From NCBI RefSeq assembly GCF_002802905.1, contig NZ_PEBK01000005.1, positions 1 through 62,343 of the forward strand: a stretch of 62,343 bases of DNA. The letters run 5' to 3'. The notes under the pieces were generated by a model, which saw only the letters and a program-made list of their open reading frames with translations, did no database searches and had not been told where the DNA came from. This document shows positions 52,722-60,988 of this stretch, piece after piece; the first letter of the stretch is position 1; each line of letters starts with the position of its first letter. A program made the position numbers and the translations under genes. The stretch comes from Bifidobacterium simiarum. Its GTDB lineage: Bacteria; Actinomycetota; Actinomycetes; Actinomycetales; Bifidobacteriaceae.

Positions 52722-53791
52722 CGACGTCGCCGGTCATTCCGATCCGGAACGTGTACTACATGCTGTCATACGCCTTTCGGGCCTTGCAGGAGCAGCAGTA
52801 TCGGAAACTGGCCACGGAATCCTTCGACAACATCGCCGACCTATGCGCCGCCATTCTCATTCAGGGAATGGCGACGCAGATCAAGCGGGGTCTTTCGCGG
52901 GAATACGTGTCCCATGCCGACGAGCTGGACTCTCCCCGCGGGAAGATCGAAATCACCGAAAGCGTTCGCAAGGTCACGATGTCTCGGAAACGGCTCATAT
53001 GTACGGTGGATGACTTCACCGTGGACTCTCAGGCGAATCGCATCATCAAATCGACCATGCTGATGCTGAGTCATGCCGATATCAGTCGGGATCGAAAGAC
53101 GCGACTTCGCCAGTTGCTGGCTTGCCTGAATGATGTCCGACGGATCGATCTGCGGCGAACCGACTGGAACATACGTTACGACCGGAACAATCAGACGTAT
53201 CGGATGCTGATCGGCATCTGCCATCTGACGGTCAGAGGCCTGCTGCAAAGCTCCCAACCGGGCAGGACGTTACTCATGGATTTCCTCGATGACCAGCAGA
53301 TGTGCCGGATATACGAGAAGTTCCTGTTCGGCTATTACTCGCATGAATGGCGGGATCGGATCAACACCACCCATCATCGTATTCCATGGATGGTCGACGG
53401 TGGGGAAGACTCCTTGCTCCCCGTCATGCAGCCCGATGTGGTATTGAACGATGGGCGGGATGTGCTGATCATCGATGCGAAGTACTACACGCGGACGATG
53501 CAGCGGAACTTCGGTCGCTACAAGATGCATTCCGCGAACCTGTATCAGATGTTCACCTACGTGAAGAACAAGACGGCTCAGCTGGCGGCGGTCGGAGACA
53601 CACGCGCCGTGTCCGGCATGTTGCTCTATGCGAAAACCGATGAGGAGCGCCAGCCGGACGGGGAATTCGACATGGGAGGCAATGTCATCGCCGTGCGGAC
53701 GTTGGATCTGGATCAGGATTTTCCCGTCATCGCCGGTCAGCTCGACGACGTTGTTGCGCGGTATTTTCCCGATACGATGCCGTTGGCATGA
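52718..53791 (+). CDS. mcrC: McrC nuclease subunit
   Basis: A 357-residue McrC protein (McrBC 5-methylcytosine restriction family). The N-terminal part (IPIRNVYYMLSYAFRAL) is the block that contacts the McrB ring in this family. The C-terminal PD-(D/E)xK nuclease core is visible: MQPDVVL (Asp240), then VLIIDAKYY (Asp253, Lys255). It starts four bases before the mcrB stop (ATGA), so the two are translated together. Together they cut DNA containing modified bases, giving defence against phages or plasmids. It converges with the AAA_14 gene. Confidence 0.92.
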   Translation: MTTSPVIPIRNVYYMLSYAFRALQEQQYRKLATESFDNIADLCAAILIQGMATQIKRGLSREYVSHADELDSPRGKIEITESVRKVTMSRKRLICTVDDFTVDSQANRIIKSTMLMLSHADISRDRKTRLRQLLACLNDVRRIDLRRTDWNIRYDRNNQTYRMLIGICHLTVRGLLQSSQPGRTLLMDFLDDQQMCRIYEKFLFGYYSHEWRDRINTTHHRIPWMVDGGEDSLLPVMQPDVVLNDGRDVLIIDAKYYTRTMQRNFGRYKMHSANLYQMFTYVKNKTAQLAAVGDTRAVSGMLLYAKTDEERQPDGEFDMGGNVIAVRTLDLDQDFPVIAGQLDDVVARYFPDTMPLA

Positions 53792-53870
53792 GTGTGGCCG
53801 TGTGATGATGACAGCGTGCTCATGTACGGGAGTCGGATGACGGGAGGATCGAAGGCGATGATGATGCCGA

Positions 53871-55211
53871 TCAGTCCAGTCCCTCATCAGGAATGACGTT
53901 GGCGGGATCATTAACCGGGTCAAAGTACGTTCCGACCGCCCAGAGCGGCACATTGGTGAGCCAATCCTGCTCGCGATAACCACGCATTGACGTGCGGTAG
54001 CCATGCAGTCCGGTGTCGTTGCAGAGCATTCGCAGGCTTTTGGCGTGCACGTTCTCTTCTGCCTTGACCTCCAGTGGCGCGGGTCGACTGTCGTATTGCA
54101 CAACAAAATCCACTTCCGCCGTTCCCCTGCCGGAAGTCCAATAATAAGGATTCCGTCCTGTCGCGGTCAGCTGCTGGCATACGTACTGTTCGGTCATCGC
54201 CCCTTTGTATTCCTCAAATGCGGTGTTCGACAGCAGGACGTCACGTGCGCTGACGTCCATTGCGGCGCCGAGTAATCCAATGTCGTGCATATACAACTTG
54301 AAGGAGGAAAGATCCTCGTAATCCCGCAGAGGTAATTGTGTTTTGTCGACGCGGTATATGCGCTGGGCCAATCCGGAATCAACGATGAACTGAATCGCTG
54401 TTTCGTATTGTGTTCTGCGCGCACCCGGCGCGATGTGCCCGAACACGAATTTATGGTTCTCCCGCCCCAACTGAGAAGGAATAGAGCGAAACACCAGACG
54501 AACACGTTCCACATCGATTTCAGGGACATCGATCTTGTGCTTGGAGAAATCATTGTCATAATCGGAAAGCAGCGCCTGCTGGCGACGCCGGGCGACGGCA
54601 TAATCATTGTTGCCGTCAAGGAATTCGCTGACCACCTGAGGCATGCCTCCGACGAAATAATAGCGCCTCAGCATTCGTTCGAGTCGATCGGAGAACCGTG
54701 AGGCTCGTTCGAAATCCAGAGATCGCACGATATTCGCCAGCGCGTCCTGACCGGACGCCTGGAGGAATTCTACAAACGTCATGGGATACATGTCGATGGA
54801 GTCGATCTTCCCCACGGGGAAGGATTCGCCCGCATGATAGGCAAGTCCCAGATACGATCCGGCTGAAACGATGTGCTGTTCCGGGACGTCTTCGGCGAAC
54901 GCTTTCATGAGAGTCAACGCCTCGGGCACTTCCTGAATCTCATCAATGATGGTCAGAGTCTGCCCAGGAACGATCTTCACTCCGGTAAGTACCTCGATGT
55001 TCTCCAGTACTTGTCGCGCATCATACGCCGTGAACACGGATCGAGACGCCTCATCCATGAGATTGACGTATGCGCATGAGCGGTAAGCTGTTTCCCCCAA
55101 CTTCTTCAGCACGTAGGTCTTGCCTACCTGTCGGGCACCGCAGAGGACCAAGGGCTTTCTGTGCTTGGAAGTGCGCCACACTTCGAGCTGCTTCATGACA
55201 TCACGTTCCAT
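53871..55211 (-). CDS. AAA_14/DUF4143 family ATPase
   Basis: A 446-residue protein. The N-terminal AAA_14 domain has GARQVGKT (25-32) and TIIDEIQEV (87-95). The C-terminal DUF4143 region (about 215-400) includes EVDFVV and PLEVKAEE (Asp368, Glu381, Lys383), a pattern like PD-(D/E)xK nucleases. These ATPases are widespread and mostly uncharacterised; some are seen in mobile or defence contexts. It is convergent with mcrBC in an AT-richer segment. Three iteron-like repeats lie upstream. ATG 55211 has GAGAGGGGAATC ahead; ATG 55196 would skip five residues. Confidence 0.9.
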   Translation of the reverse strand: MERDVMKQLEVWRTSKHRKPLVLCGARQVGKTYVLKKLGETAYRSCAYVNLMDEASRSVFTAYDARQVLENIEVLTGVKIVPGQTLTIIDEIQEVPEALTLMKAFAEDVPEQHIVSAGSYLGLAYHAGESFPVGKIDSIDMYPMTFVEFLQASGQDALANIVRSLDFERASRFSDRLERMLRRYYFVGGMPQVVSEFLDGNNDYAVARRRQQALLSDYDNDFSKHKIDVPEIDVERVRLVFRSIPSQLGRENHKFVFGHIAPGARRTQYETAIQFIVDSGLAQRIYRVDKTQLPLRDYEDLSSFKLYMHDIGLLGAAMDVSARDVLLSNTAFEEYKGAMTEQYVCQQLTATGRNPYYWTSGRGTAEVDFVVQYDSRPAPLEVKAEENVHAKSLRMLCNDTGLHGYRTSMRGYREQDWLTNVPLWAVGTYFDPVNDPANVIPDEGLD

Positions 55212-55282
55212 GATTCCCCTCTCATACGACGATCATCCACTACATCACACGGGTATGATCTTAGGTCCCCAAAATCAGAGAA

Positions 55283-55365
55283 TGCAAAAATTACGACGAA
55301 TAATCAGACTTTTATGCAAAAATCCTAAGGAAGAAACCATCGGTTTGTGCAAAAATCACGACGAA
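55283..55365. repeat. Three iteron-like direct repeats before AAA_14 gene
   Basis: TGCAAAAAT begins units at 55283, 55315 and 55348, a spacing of 32-33 bases. Units 1 and 3 share TGCAAAAAT-[T/C]-ACGACGAA. They lie about 70-155 bases upstream of the gene start, so a regulatory or binding-site role is plausible. Confidence 0.75.
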
Positions 55366-55384
55366 CAGAGAAATCATGATATGA

Positions 55385-55425
55385 AACTGGGTGGTGCCTC
55401 CCGCTAAATGAGGCACCACCCAGTT
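55385..55425 (-). terminator. Hairpin terminator of the phosphonate operon
   Basis: Perfect 16-bp stem AACTGGGTGGTGCCTC / GAGGCACCACCCAGTT, 44 bases past the phnX stop; on the minus strand it ends in AGTTTCAT. A short T-tract also follows on the plus strand (TTTTGC). Confidence 0.75.
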
Positions 55426-55468
55426 TTGCAGGAATCGTCGTTCCCTGCCGAGAAACAAGGGTCGCGGA

Positions 55469-56251
55469 TCAGGCGATCTGATCGAGCAGCGTCGGCAGTT
55501 CGGCCATCGTGTTGATGACGGCGTCGGCGCCGGCACCGACGAACGCCTCACGGGCCTTCGCACGGGCATCGGCCTTGTCGGCCTCGGATAGGGCCTCGAA
55601 CTCCTCCTGGCTCATCGCCAGCTGGGAGCTGCCCTCGATCACACCGACCGTGAACACGCCGGCGTTCTTGCCCTCACGGATGTCGGAGAGGGTGTCGCCC
55701 ACCTTGGCGGCGGCGTGCACCGAGGAGACGCCCAGCTTCTCGAGGTTGCGGAAGATCATGTACGGGTAGGGGCGGCCGAAGCCGTTCGTGCCGTCCGGGC
55801 TGATCCAGAAGTCGGGATCGTAGCCGTTCACCTTGGCCTTCGGCACGACGATGTCCATCATCTTGTCGGTGTAGCCGGTGGTCGAACCGATCTTCAGACC
55901 GGCCTCGCGCAGCGCGGCCACCGCGTCGAGCACACCCGGCTTCGGATCGGCGTAGTTGTCGAGGATCGACAGCAGCTTCGGCTCGAAGTGTGCGTACACG
56001 TCGTCCACATCCTGATCGGTGGGGGCGTGGCCGTGCTCGTCCTCCCAGGCACGGGCGATGCGCTCCATGTGCAGCATCGTGTTGATGTGGTCGTGCTTGA
56101 GCATGCCCATGGGCTTGCGGGTCTCGTCCATCGTCGGATCGATGCCGAACTCGCGGAACGCCTCCTGGAAGGCGCGGACGGGGGCGAAGCAGCCGTAGTC
56201 GACGGTGGTGCCGGCCCAATCGAAGATGACGGCCTCAAAACGGTTGGTCAT
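55469..56251 (-). CDS. phnX: Phosphonoacetaldehyde hydrolase (phosphonatase)
   Basis: A 260-residue HAD-superfamily enzyme. The nucleophile is Asp11 in IFDWAGTTVD; the Schiff-base lysine is Lys52 in MGMLKHDH; GSTTGYT and KVGDTLSDIREG are HAD motifs II and IV. It splits phosphonoacetaldehyde to acetaldehyde and phosphate. It is the last gene of the minus-strand operon with phnW and the transporter. AAAGGAAAA precedes ATG 56251. Two structured hairpin elements lie in the gap to phnW. Confidence 0.95.
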   Translation of the reverse strand: MTNRFEAVIFDWAGTTVDYGCFAPVRAFQEAFREFGIDPTMDETRKPMGMLKHDHINTMLHMERIARAWEDEHGHAPTDQDVDDVYAHFEPKLLSILDNYADPKPGVLDAVAALREAGLKIGSTTGYTDKMMDIVVPKAKVNGYDPDFWISPDGTNGFGRPYPYMIFRNLEKLGVSSVHAAAKVGDTLSDIREGKNAGVFTVGVIEGSSQLAMSQEEFEALSEADKADARAKAREAFVGAGADAVINTMAELPTLLDQIA

Positions 56252-56320
56252 AATGGTTTTCCTTTGATACTGATTGGCTTGACTTGAAGATTGATGATGC
56301 GGCGGTGCGGGTGGGTCGGA

Positions 56321-56412
56321 GCCGACATCCCCTTCTCGACACACTCAAGGCCGTTCGGCCACGCGGCTGGACGAGCCAGCCGCTAGCTTACGGTCGAGAA
56401 AGGGATGTCGGC
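56321..56412 (-). repeat. Structured hairpin element, copy 1
   Basis: Arms of 20 bases (56321-56340 and 56393-56412) match at 19 positions. Minus-strand core: GACCGTAAGCTA, then GCGGCTGG-ctcgt-CCAGCCGC, then GGCCGAACGGCC, then TTGAGTGTGTC. It folds as a closing stem with two inner hairpins. Confidence 0.85.
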
Positions 56413-56461
56413 CCCTCCGTGGGAATGCGCGACAAGGCTCATGCGCGCTGATTGTGGCTGC

Positions 56462-56573
56462 GGGTGATGTGCCTTGTCCGACACACTCAAGGCCGTTCGG
56501 CCTCGCTCCGGGGTTTGCTCGCACAGCGTAGCAAACCCCTTCGCTGCCTACGGTCGGACAAGGCCCATCACCC
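56462..56573 (-). repeat. Structured hairpin element, copy 2
   Basis: Arms of 21 bases (56462-56482 and 56553-56573) match at 20 positions and differ from the arms of the other copies. Core: GACCGTAGGCAGCGAA, GGGGTTTGCT ... AGCAAACCCC, GGAGCGA, GGCCGAACGGCC, TTGAGTGTGTC. It lies 91 bases after the phnW stop. Confidence 0.85.
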
Positions 56574-56664
56574 TCCGCACGGTGTTTCTCGCCCGTGTTC
56601 CTTCGCGGATCCCGATGCCTATTTCCCATGTCCGGGACCACGTTTTGCGGGCTGGAGCGCGGTG

Positions 56665-57873
56665 TCAGGCGGCGAGCTTGACGCCGAGGGGGGCGGCGGC
56701 CTTGATCGGCTCGCCGGCCTTGTCCATGGCGGCGATGGCGGCGGGCACGGAGTCGGAGCCGGTGGCGGCCTCGAGCAGGCCGCGCTCACCCATGTACATG
56801 GCCAGCAGCTCGGTCACCTTCTCGATGTCGTCGGCGTAGATCTCGCCGATGTTGCCCAGACGGAAGGTCTCCTCGTCGGTGAGCTTGCCCGGGTAGATCG
56901 CATAGCCGCGCTCCTTGATGAACTCGTACATGTCGTGGAAGTCGAACGTGGTGCCCTTCGGGTACAGGAACGTGGTGATGATCGGACCCTGATGATCGGC
57001 GAGGAAGGTGGAGAAGCCCAGCGCCTTCATGCGGGCGATCAGCAGTTCGTTGTTCAGACGGTAGCGGGCGGAGCGCACGGGGATGCCGCCCTCCTCGGCC
57101 ATCTCGTCCAGAGCCTTCGAGAAGGCGAGCACCACGTGGGTGGGGGAGGTGTAGCGCCACTTGCCGTGGGCCTTCTCCAGCGTGTTCCACTGATCCCACA
57201 GGTCGAGGGAGAGGCTGCGGGCCTTGCCCTTCGAAGCCTCGAGCTTGGCCTTGTTGCAGATGATGAAGCTGAAGCCGGGCACGCCCTGGATGCACTTGTT
57301 GGCAGAGGAGACGATGAAGTCGATGCCCCAGTCGGCCACCGGGATATCCACGCCGCCGAAGGAGCTCATCGCATCCACCATGAAGGTCTTGCCGTGCTCC
57401 TTGGCCACCTTGGCCACAGCCTGGATGTCGTTGAGCAGGCCGGAAGTGGTCTCGGAGTGGATCATCGACACGTGGGTGATCGACGGATCGGCGTCGAGGT
57501 ACTCGGCCACCTTCCTGGCGTCCGGGATGCGGTCGTACGGCTCGGCGTACTGCGTGTAGGCGATGCCCGCGTGCTCGCAGATCTTCACCTGACGGTCGCC
57601 GTAGGCGCCGTTCGTGCACAGCAGCACCTTCTCGTCCTTGCCGATCACCGAGGTCAGCACGCTTTCCACGCCGAAGGTGCCGGAACCCTGCATGAGCACG
57701 GCCGTGTACTCGTTCGGATCGCAGTGGGCGAGTTCAAGCAGCTGACGGCGGATCTTCTGGGTGATCTGCTGGTAGTCCTCGTCCCACGTGCAGTGGTCGA
57801 AGAGCATCTCCTCCTTGACCGTGCGGGTCGTGGTCAGCGGTCCGGGGGTGAGCAGCTTGTATTCGTTGGTCAT
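56665..57873 (-). CDS. phnW: 2-aminoethylphosphonate:pyruvate transaminase
   Basis: A 402-residue class-V aminotransferase. LLTPGPLTTTRTVKEEM at the start, GSGTFGVES for phosphate binding, VDAMSSFGG (Asp167) and the PLP lysine Lys193 in SSANKCIQGVPG. It moves the amino group of 2-aminoethylphosphonate to pyruvate, giving phosphonoacetaldehyde and alanine. PhnX then releases phosphate. GAAGGAACACC precedes ATG 57873. Length fits the family with an Ala-rich C-terminal extension of about 30 residues. Confidence 0.95.
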   Translation of the reverse strand: MTNEYKLLTPGPLTTTRTVKEEMLFDHCTWDEDYQQITQKIRRQLLELAHCDPNEYTAVLMQGSGTFGVESVLTSVIGKDEKVLLCTNGAYGDRQVKICEHAGIAYTQYAEPYDRIPDARKVAEYLDADPSITHVSMIHSETTSGLLNDIQAVAKVAKEHGKTFMVDAMSSFGGVDIPVADWGIDFIVSSANKCIQGVPGFSFIICNKAKLEASKGKARSLSLDLWDQWNTLEKAHGKWRYTSPTHVVLAFSKALDEMAEEGGIPVRSARYRLNNELLIARMKALGFSTFLADHQGPIITTFLYPKGTTFDFHDMYEFIKERGYAIYPGKLTDEETFRLGNIGEIYADDIEKVTELLAMYMGERGLLEAATGSDSVPAAIAAMDKAGEPIKAAAPLGVKLAA

Positions 57874-57955
57874 TGGTGTTCCTTCTCTATTGGTTTGGTT
57901 ATGGGATAAAAGATCGATGCGATTGGTGCGGCGGCATTGAATGCCGTGGCCGTGG

Positions 57956-58071
57956 GGCGTCGATATGCTCTGCTCGACACACTCATGGCCGTTCGGCCTC
58001 GCTCCGGGGTTTGCTCGCGCAGCGTAGCAAACCCCTTCGCTGCCTACGGTCGAGCAGAGCATATCGATGCC
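57956..58071 (-). repeat. Structured hairpin element, copy 3
   Basis: Arms of 23 bases (57956-57978 and 58049-58071) match at 22 positions, with a sequence unlike copies 1, 2 and 4. The core is nearly identical to copy 2 (one change in the loop of the GGGGTTTGCT stem and one before GAGTGTGTC). It lies between the transporter gene and phnW. Confidence 0.85.
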
Positions 58072-58145
58072 CTGTTCCTTCTCCGCGTCTGATTCATGGG
58101 GTCAATCGGCGATGCCCGCCGAATCAGGCTTTGAAGCGAGAGGCG

Positions 58146-60986
58146 TCAGCCTTCCTTGGCGGCTCGCTTGCAGGCTTCCGAGAAGTCCTGATGCTGTTGG
58201 AGCAGGTCCACGGTCAGGGGCTTGTCGAAGGTCTTCGGGTACTTCGAACCGTTGGACGGCTCCTTCTCGCCCTGGTACAGCGGCGTCGGATAGGTCTCGA
58301 GCAGTTCCTTGCGGCCCTGGTCGATGATCACCCCGGCCATCTTCTGCGCCAGCGGGTTGGTCTTGGCGCCCTTGTCGAGCACCGCCACCGACTCGGTCAG
58401 CGAGTAGTTGCCTTCGGTGGGATCCACGTAGTCGATCGGCAGACCCTTCTTCTTGTCGGCCGCGGCCTGATGCCGCAGACCGAATCCGACGGCCACCTCG
58501 CCCGAGCGCACCGACTTCAGCGGGCCGGAACCGGACTGTTCGAGGTGCGGACCGGCGTTCTTGTAGATGTCGGTCAGGATCTGACGACCTTCGTCGCCGG
58601 TGCCGTAGGCGCCCACGATGGCCTGCACCATCAGCCAGCCGGTGGAGGAGCCTTCCATGTCGGGCACGGAGATCAGGCCCTTGTACTTCGGGTCGGCGAG
58701 ATCCTTGAAGCTCTTCGGCACGGGCACGCCCGCCTGCTTGATCGCCTCGGTGTTGTAGAAGATCGCGCCTTCCTGAGCGGTGGTGGGGCTGCGGTACTTC
58801 GGGGCCTTGGTGTTCTCGTTGGTGTTGAGCAGCTTCGAGTGCACGTCGGTCAGGTCGGCGAACATGTGGTTGCGCTGCTGCGCGGAGTCCACGTAGTAGG
58901 AGCTCATGGTGAGCATGTCGGCCTCGAGGCTCTTGCCTTCGGCCAGCATCTTGCCGCCCAGCTCGGAGGTGCCGAAGCTCTGCATGATGTACTTGCCCTT
59001 GTAGCCGTTGTTGTCGAGCGCGTGCTCGAACGCGGCCACGGCCTCGTCATCGGCGTTCGTGTAGATCACGACCTGCTGGCTGGCGGCCGCGGTGCCGGAG
59101 AAGGCGCCGAAGCCGAAGGCCACGAGGATCGCGGCGGCCACGCCGGAGGCGATGCCGGTCACCACGTTGCGTCCGTGGGAGCGCGGGTTGATCGGCGGCA
59201 GGGCGAAGTTGCCTGCGGCGATCTGCTCGGCGGTCTTGCGGGCGCCCTGCTTCACGGTGGCGGCCGCGGCTTCGGTGGCCTTGACCTTCACGGGCTTCTT
59301 GCGGGTGGCGAAGGCGATCACGCCCTTGACCACGAGGTTGGTCACGAGGATCAGCAGCGAGAGCGCGAAGATGTCGTCGAACTTGGCGAGGTGCTGTAGC
59401 GCGGAGATCTTCGTGGTGATGACCTGGGTCTTGGCGCCGGTGAGGAACACCACCGCGGAGATCGTGACCATGGCGTTGACGAAGTAGTAGCCGAACACCT
59501 GCAGCACGGTGGGCCACGCGTTCGGGGTGACCACGCGCACGATGGTCTTGAACCAGCTGTCGCCCATGAGCTTCGCGGTGGTCTCCCACGAGGCGTTCAT
59601 CTTCGACAGCGAGTCCTTCATCATCTGGTACGGGGTGGCGAAGTAGTGGATCATGTTCGCGATGATCAGGATCCAGAAGGTGTTCTGCATCGGCGTGCCG
59701 CTGAAGGCGAACAGGAACGCGATGCCGAGCACCATGCCGGGGACCGTGTTGATGATCGAGCTGATCGAGTCGACGAAGCGCTTGGCCGCGGCCGGCAGCT
59801 TCGAACGGGAGGTCACCAGCGCCGCCGCGTAGGCGAACAGGCAGCCGAGGATGGCGGTCATGACGGCCACGTACACCGAGTTGGTGAACACGGCGGTCAG
59901 TTCGGAGTCGGCGAAGATGCCGGTGATGTGGCTCAGCGTGAAGTTGAGCTTGAACGGCCACATCTCGACGAACGGGATGAGCAGGATCACGGCGAACACC
60001 GAAAGCACGCACACGAGGACGACCACGGAGGCGATGGCGCAGAACAGGTCGCGCTTCTTGCCTTCGGGCAGATCGATCTGCGAGACCTTGGAGTAGCGGA
60101 TCGAGTACTTCTCGAGGATCGTCATCAGGATGATCGAGATGATCGACGGGATCAGCATGAACACGGCGATCACGGCGCCGCGGTTGAAGTTCGGGATCGA
60201 GCCGAGCATCTGGTTGAACAGGGTCATGGCCAGCACGTCGTAGGTGCCGCCCACGGAGGTCGGGATGCCGTAATCCGTGAAGCTCAGGAAGAAGCTCTGG
60301 ATGAAGGCCACGCACATCGTGCCGATCAGCGGCCGGACGGTGGTGACGAAGAACGTCTTGATGTGGCTGTCGCCCATGATGTGGGAGACGATGATGAACT
60401 TCTTGTCGACGAACTGGAAACTGTTGTTGATCAGCAGGAAGCAGGTGGGCAGCGTGTAGATCACGTAGCCGATGAGCAGGCCGTTGAATCCGTAGATGTC
60501 GAACAGCTGGTGGCCGAACAGCTTGGTGATCAGGCCCTCCTTGCCGAAGGAGTAGATGATCGCGAAGCCGTAGGTGATGGTCGGCAGCAGCATCGGCACC
60601 TGGGTGAGCAGGGCGATGGCCTTCTTGAACTTCGGCGGCAGGTTCGTGCAGTTCACCGCGTAGGCCAGCAGGAACGCCAGCAGCATGGCCACGAGGGCGG
60701 CCGCGGCGGCCACCTTGAGGCTGTTGAACACGGAGGTGAGGAACTCGGGCCTGGAGAGGATGGCCGTGTAGTTGGCCATGGTGGCGGCGCCGTCGCCGGT
60801 CTGGAACGACTTGGCGAGCACCAGCACCATCGGGATCACGAGGAAGACGGCGAAGATGACGCTGACGGCCACGAGCAGGGCGGTCAGTTCGGGCTGCCGG
60901 GGCTTGGCCGGCCGGCTTTCGTGGTTCTTGATCTCAGGCGCGATGTTGGGCAATTGCTTGCCGGCCTGAATGGCTTCGACGCTCAT
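58146..60986 (-). CDS. Fused ABC double permease plus solute-binding protein, 2-aminoethylphosphonate importer
   Basis: A 946-residue polypeptide. Two BPD_transp_1 permease units occupy about 35-300 and 315-565. A linker (about 565-606) and one helix (607-630, HGRNVVTGIASGVAAAILVAFGFGAFSG) lead to a type-2 binding-protein domain (637-946, QQVVIYTNADDEAVAAFEHAL ... GLRHQAAADKKKGLPIDYVDP), resembling PhnS/FutA-type proteins. Normally these are two or three separate genes (phnS, phnU, phnV). The helix would tether the binding domain outside the membrane. ATPase gene ends two bases upstream of its start. Substrate is assigned from phnW/phnX next door. Confidence 0.88.
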   Translation of the reverse strand: MSVEAIQAGKQLPNIAPEIKNHESRPAKPRQPELTALLVAVSVIFAVFLVIPMVLVLAKSFQTGDGAATMANYTAILSRPEFLTSVFNSLKVAAAAALVAMLLAFLLAYAVNCTNLPPKFKKAIALLTQVPMLLPTITYGFAIIYSFGKEGLITKLFGHQLFDIYGFNGLLIGYVIYTLPTCFLLINNSFQFVDKKFIIVSHIMGDSHIKTFFVTTVRPLIGTMCVAFIQSFFLSFTDYGIPTSVGGTYDVLAMTLFNQMLGSIPNFNRGAVIAVFMLIPSIISIILMTILEKYSIRYSKVSQIDLPEGKKRDLFCAIASVVVLVCVLSVFAVILLIPFVEMWPFKLNFTLSHITGIFADSELTAVFTNSVYVAVMTAILGCLFAYAAALVTSRSKLPAAAKRFVDSISSIINTVPGMVLGIAFLFAFSGTPMQNTFWILIIANMIHYFATPYQMMKDSLSKMNASWETTAKLMGDSWFKTIVRVVTPNAWPTVLQVFGYYFVNAMVTISAVVFLTGAKTQVITTKISALQHLAKFDDIFALSLLILVTNLVVKGVIAFATRKKPVKVKATEAAAATVKQGARKTAEQIAAGNFALPPINPRSHGRNVVTGIASGVAAAILVAFGFGAFSGTAAASQQVVIYTNADDEAVAAFEHALDNNGYKGKYIMQSFGTSELGGKMLAEGKSLEADMLTMSSYYVDSAQQRNHMFADLTDVHSKLLNTNENTKAPKYRSPTTAQEGAIFYNTEAIKQAGVPVPKSFKDLADPKYKGLISVPDMEGSSTGWLMVQAIVGAYGTGDEGRQILTDIYKNAGPHLEQSGSGPLKSVRSGEVAVGFGLRHQAAADKKKGLPIDYVDPTEGNYSLTESVAVLDKGAKTNPLAQKMAGVIIDQGRKELLETYPTPLYQGEKEPSNGSKYPKTFDKPLTVDLLQQHQDFSEACKRAAKEG

Positions 60987-60988
60987 GC

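Noticed and set aside
55283-55365. Possible short CRISPR array (three units spaced 32-33 bases)
   Set aside because: Only 9-18 bases are conserved per unit, the middle unit diverges after TGCAAAAAT, there are only three units and no cas genes are nearby.
56321-58071. Structured elements as ordinary rho-independent terminators
   Set aside because: No T-run follows any copy on the sense strand, and the fold is branched rather than a simple stem.
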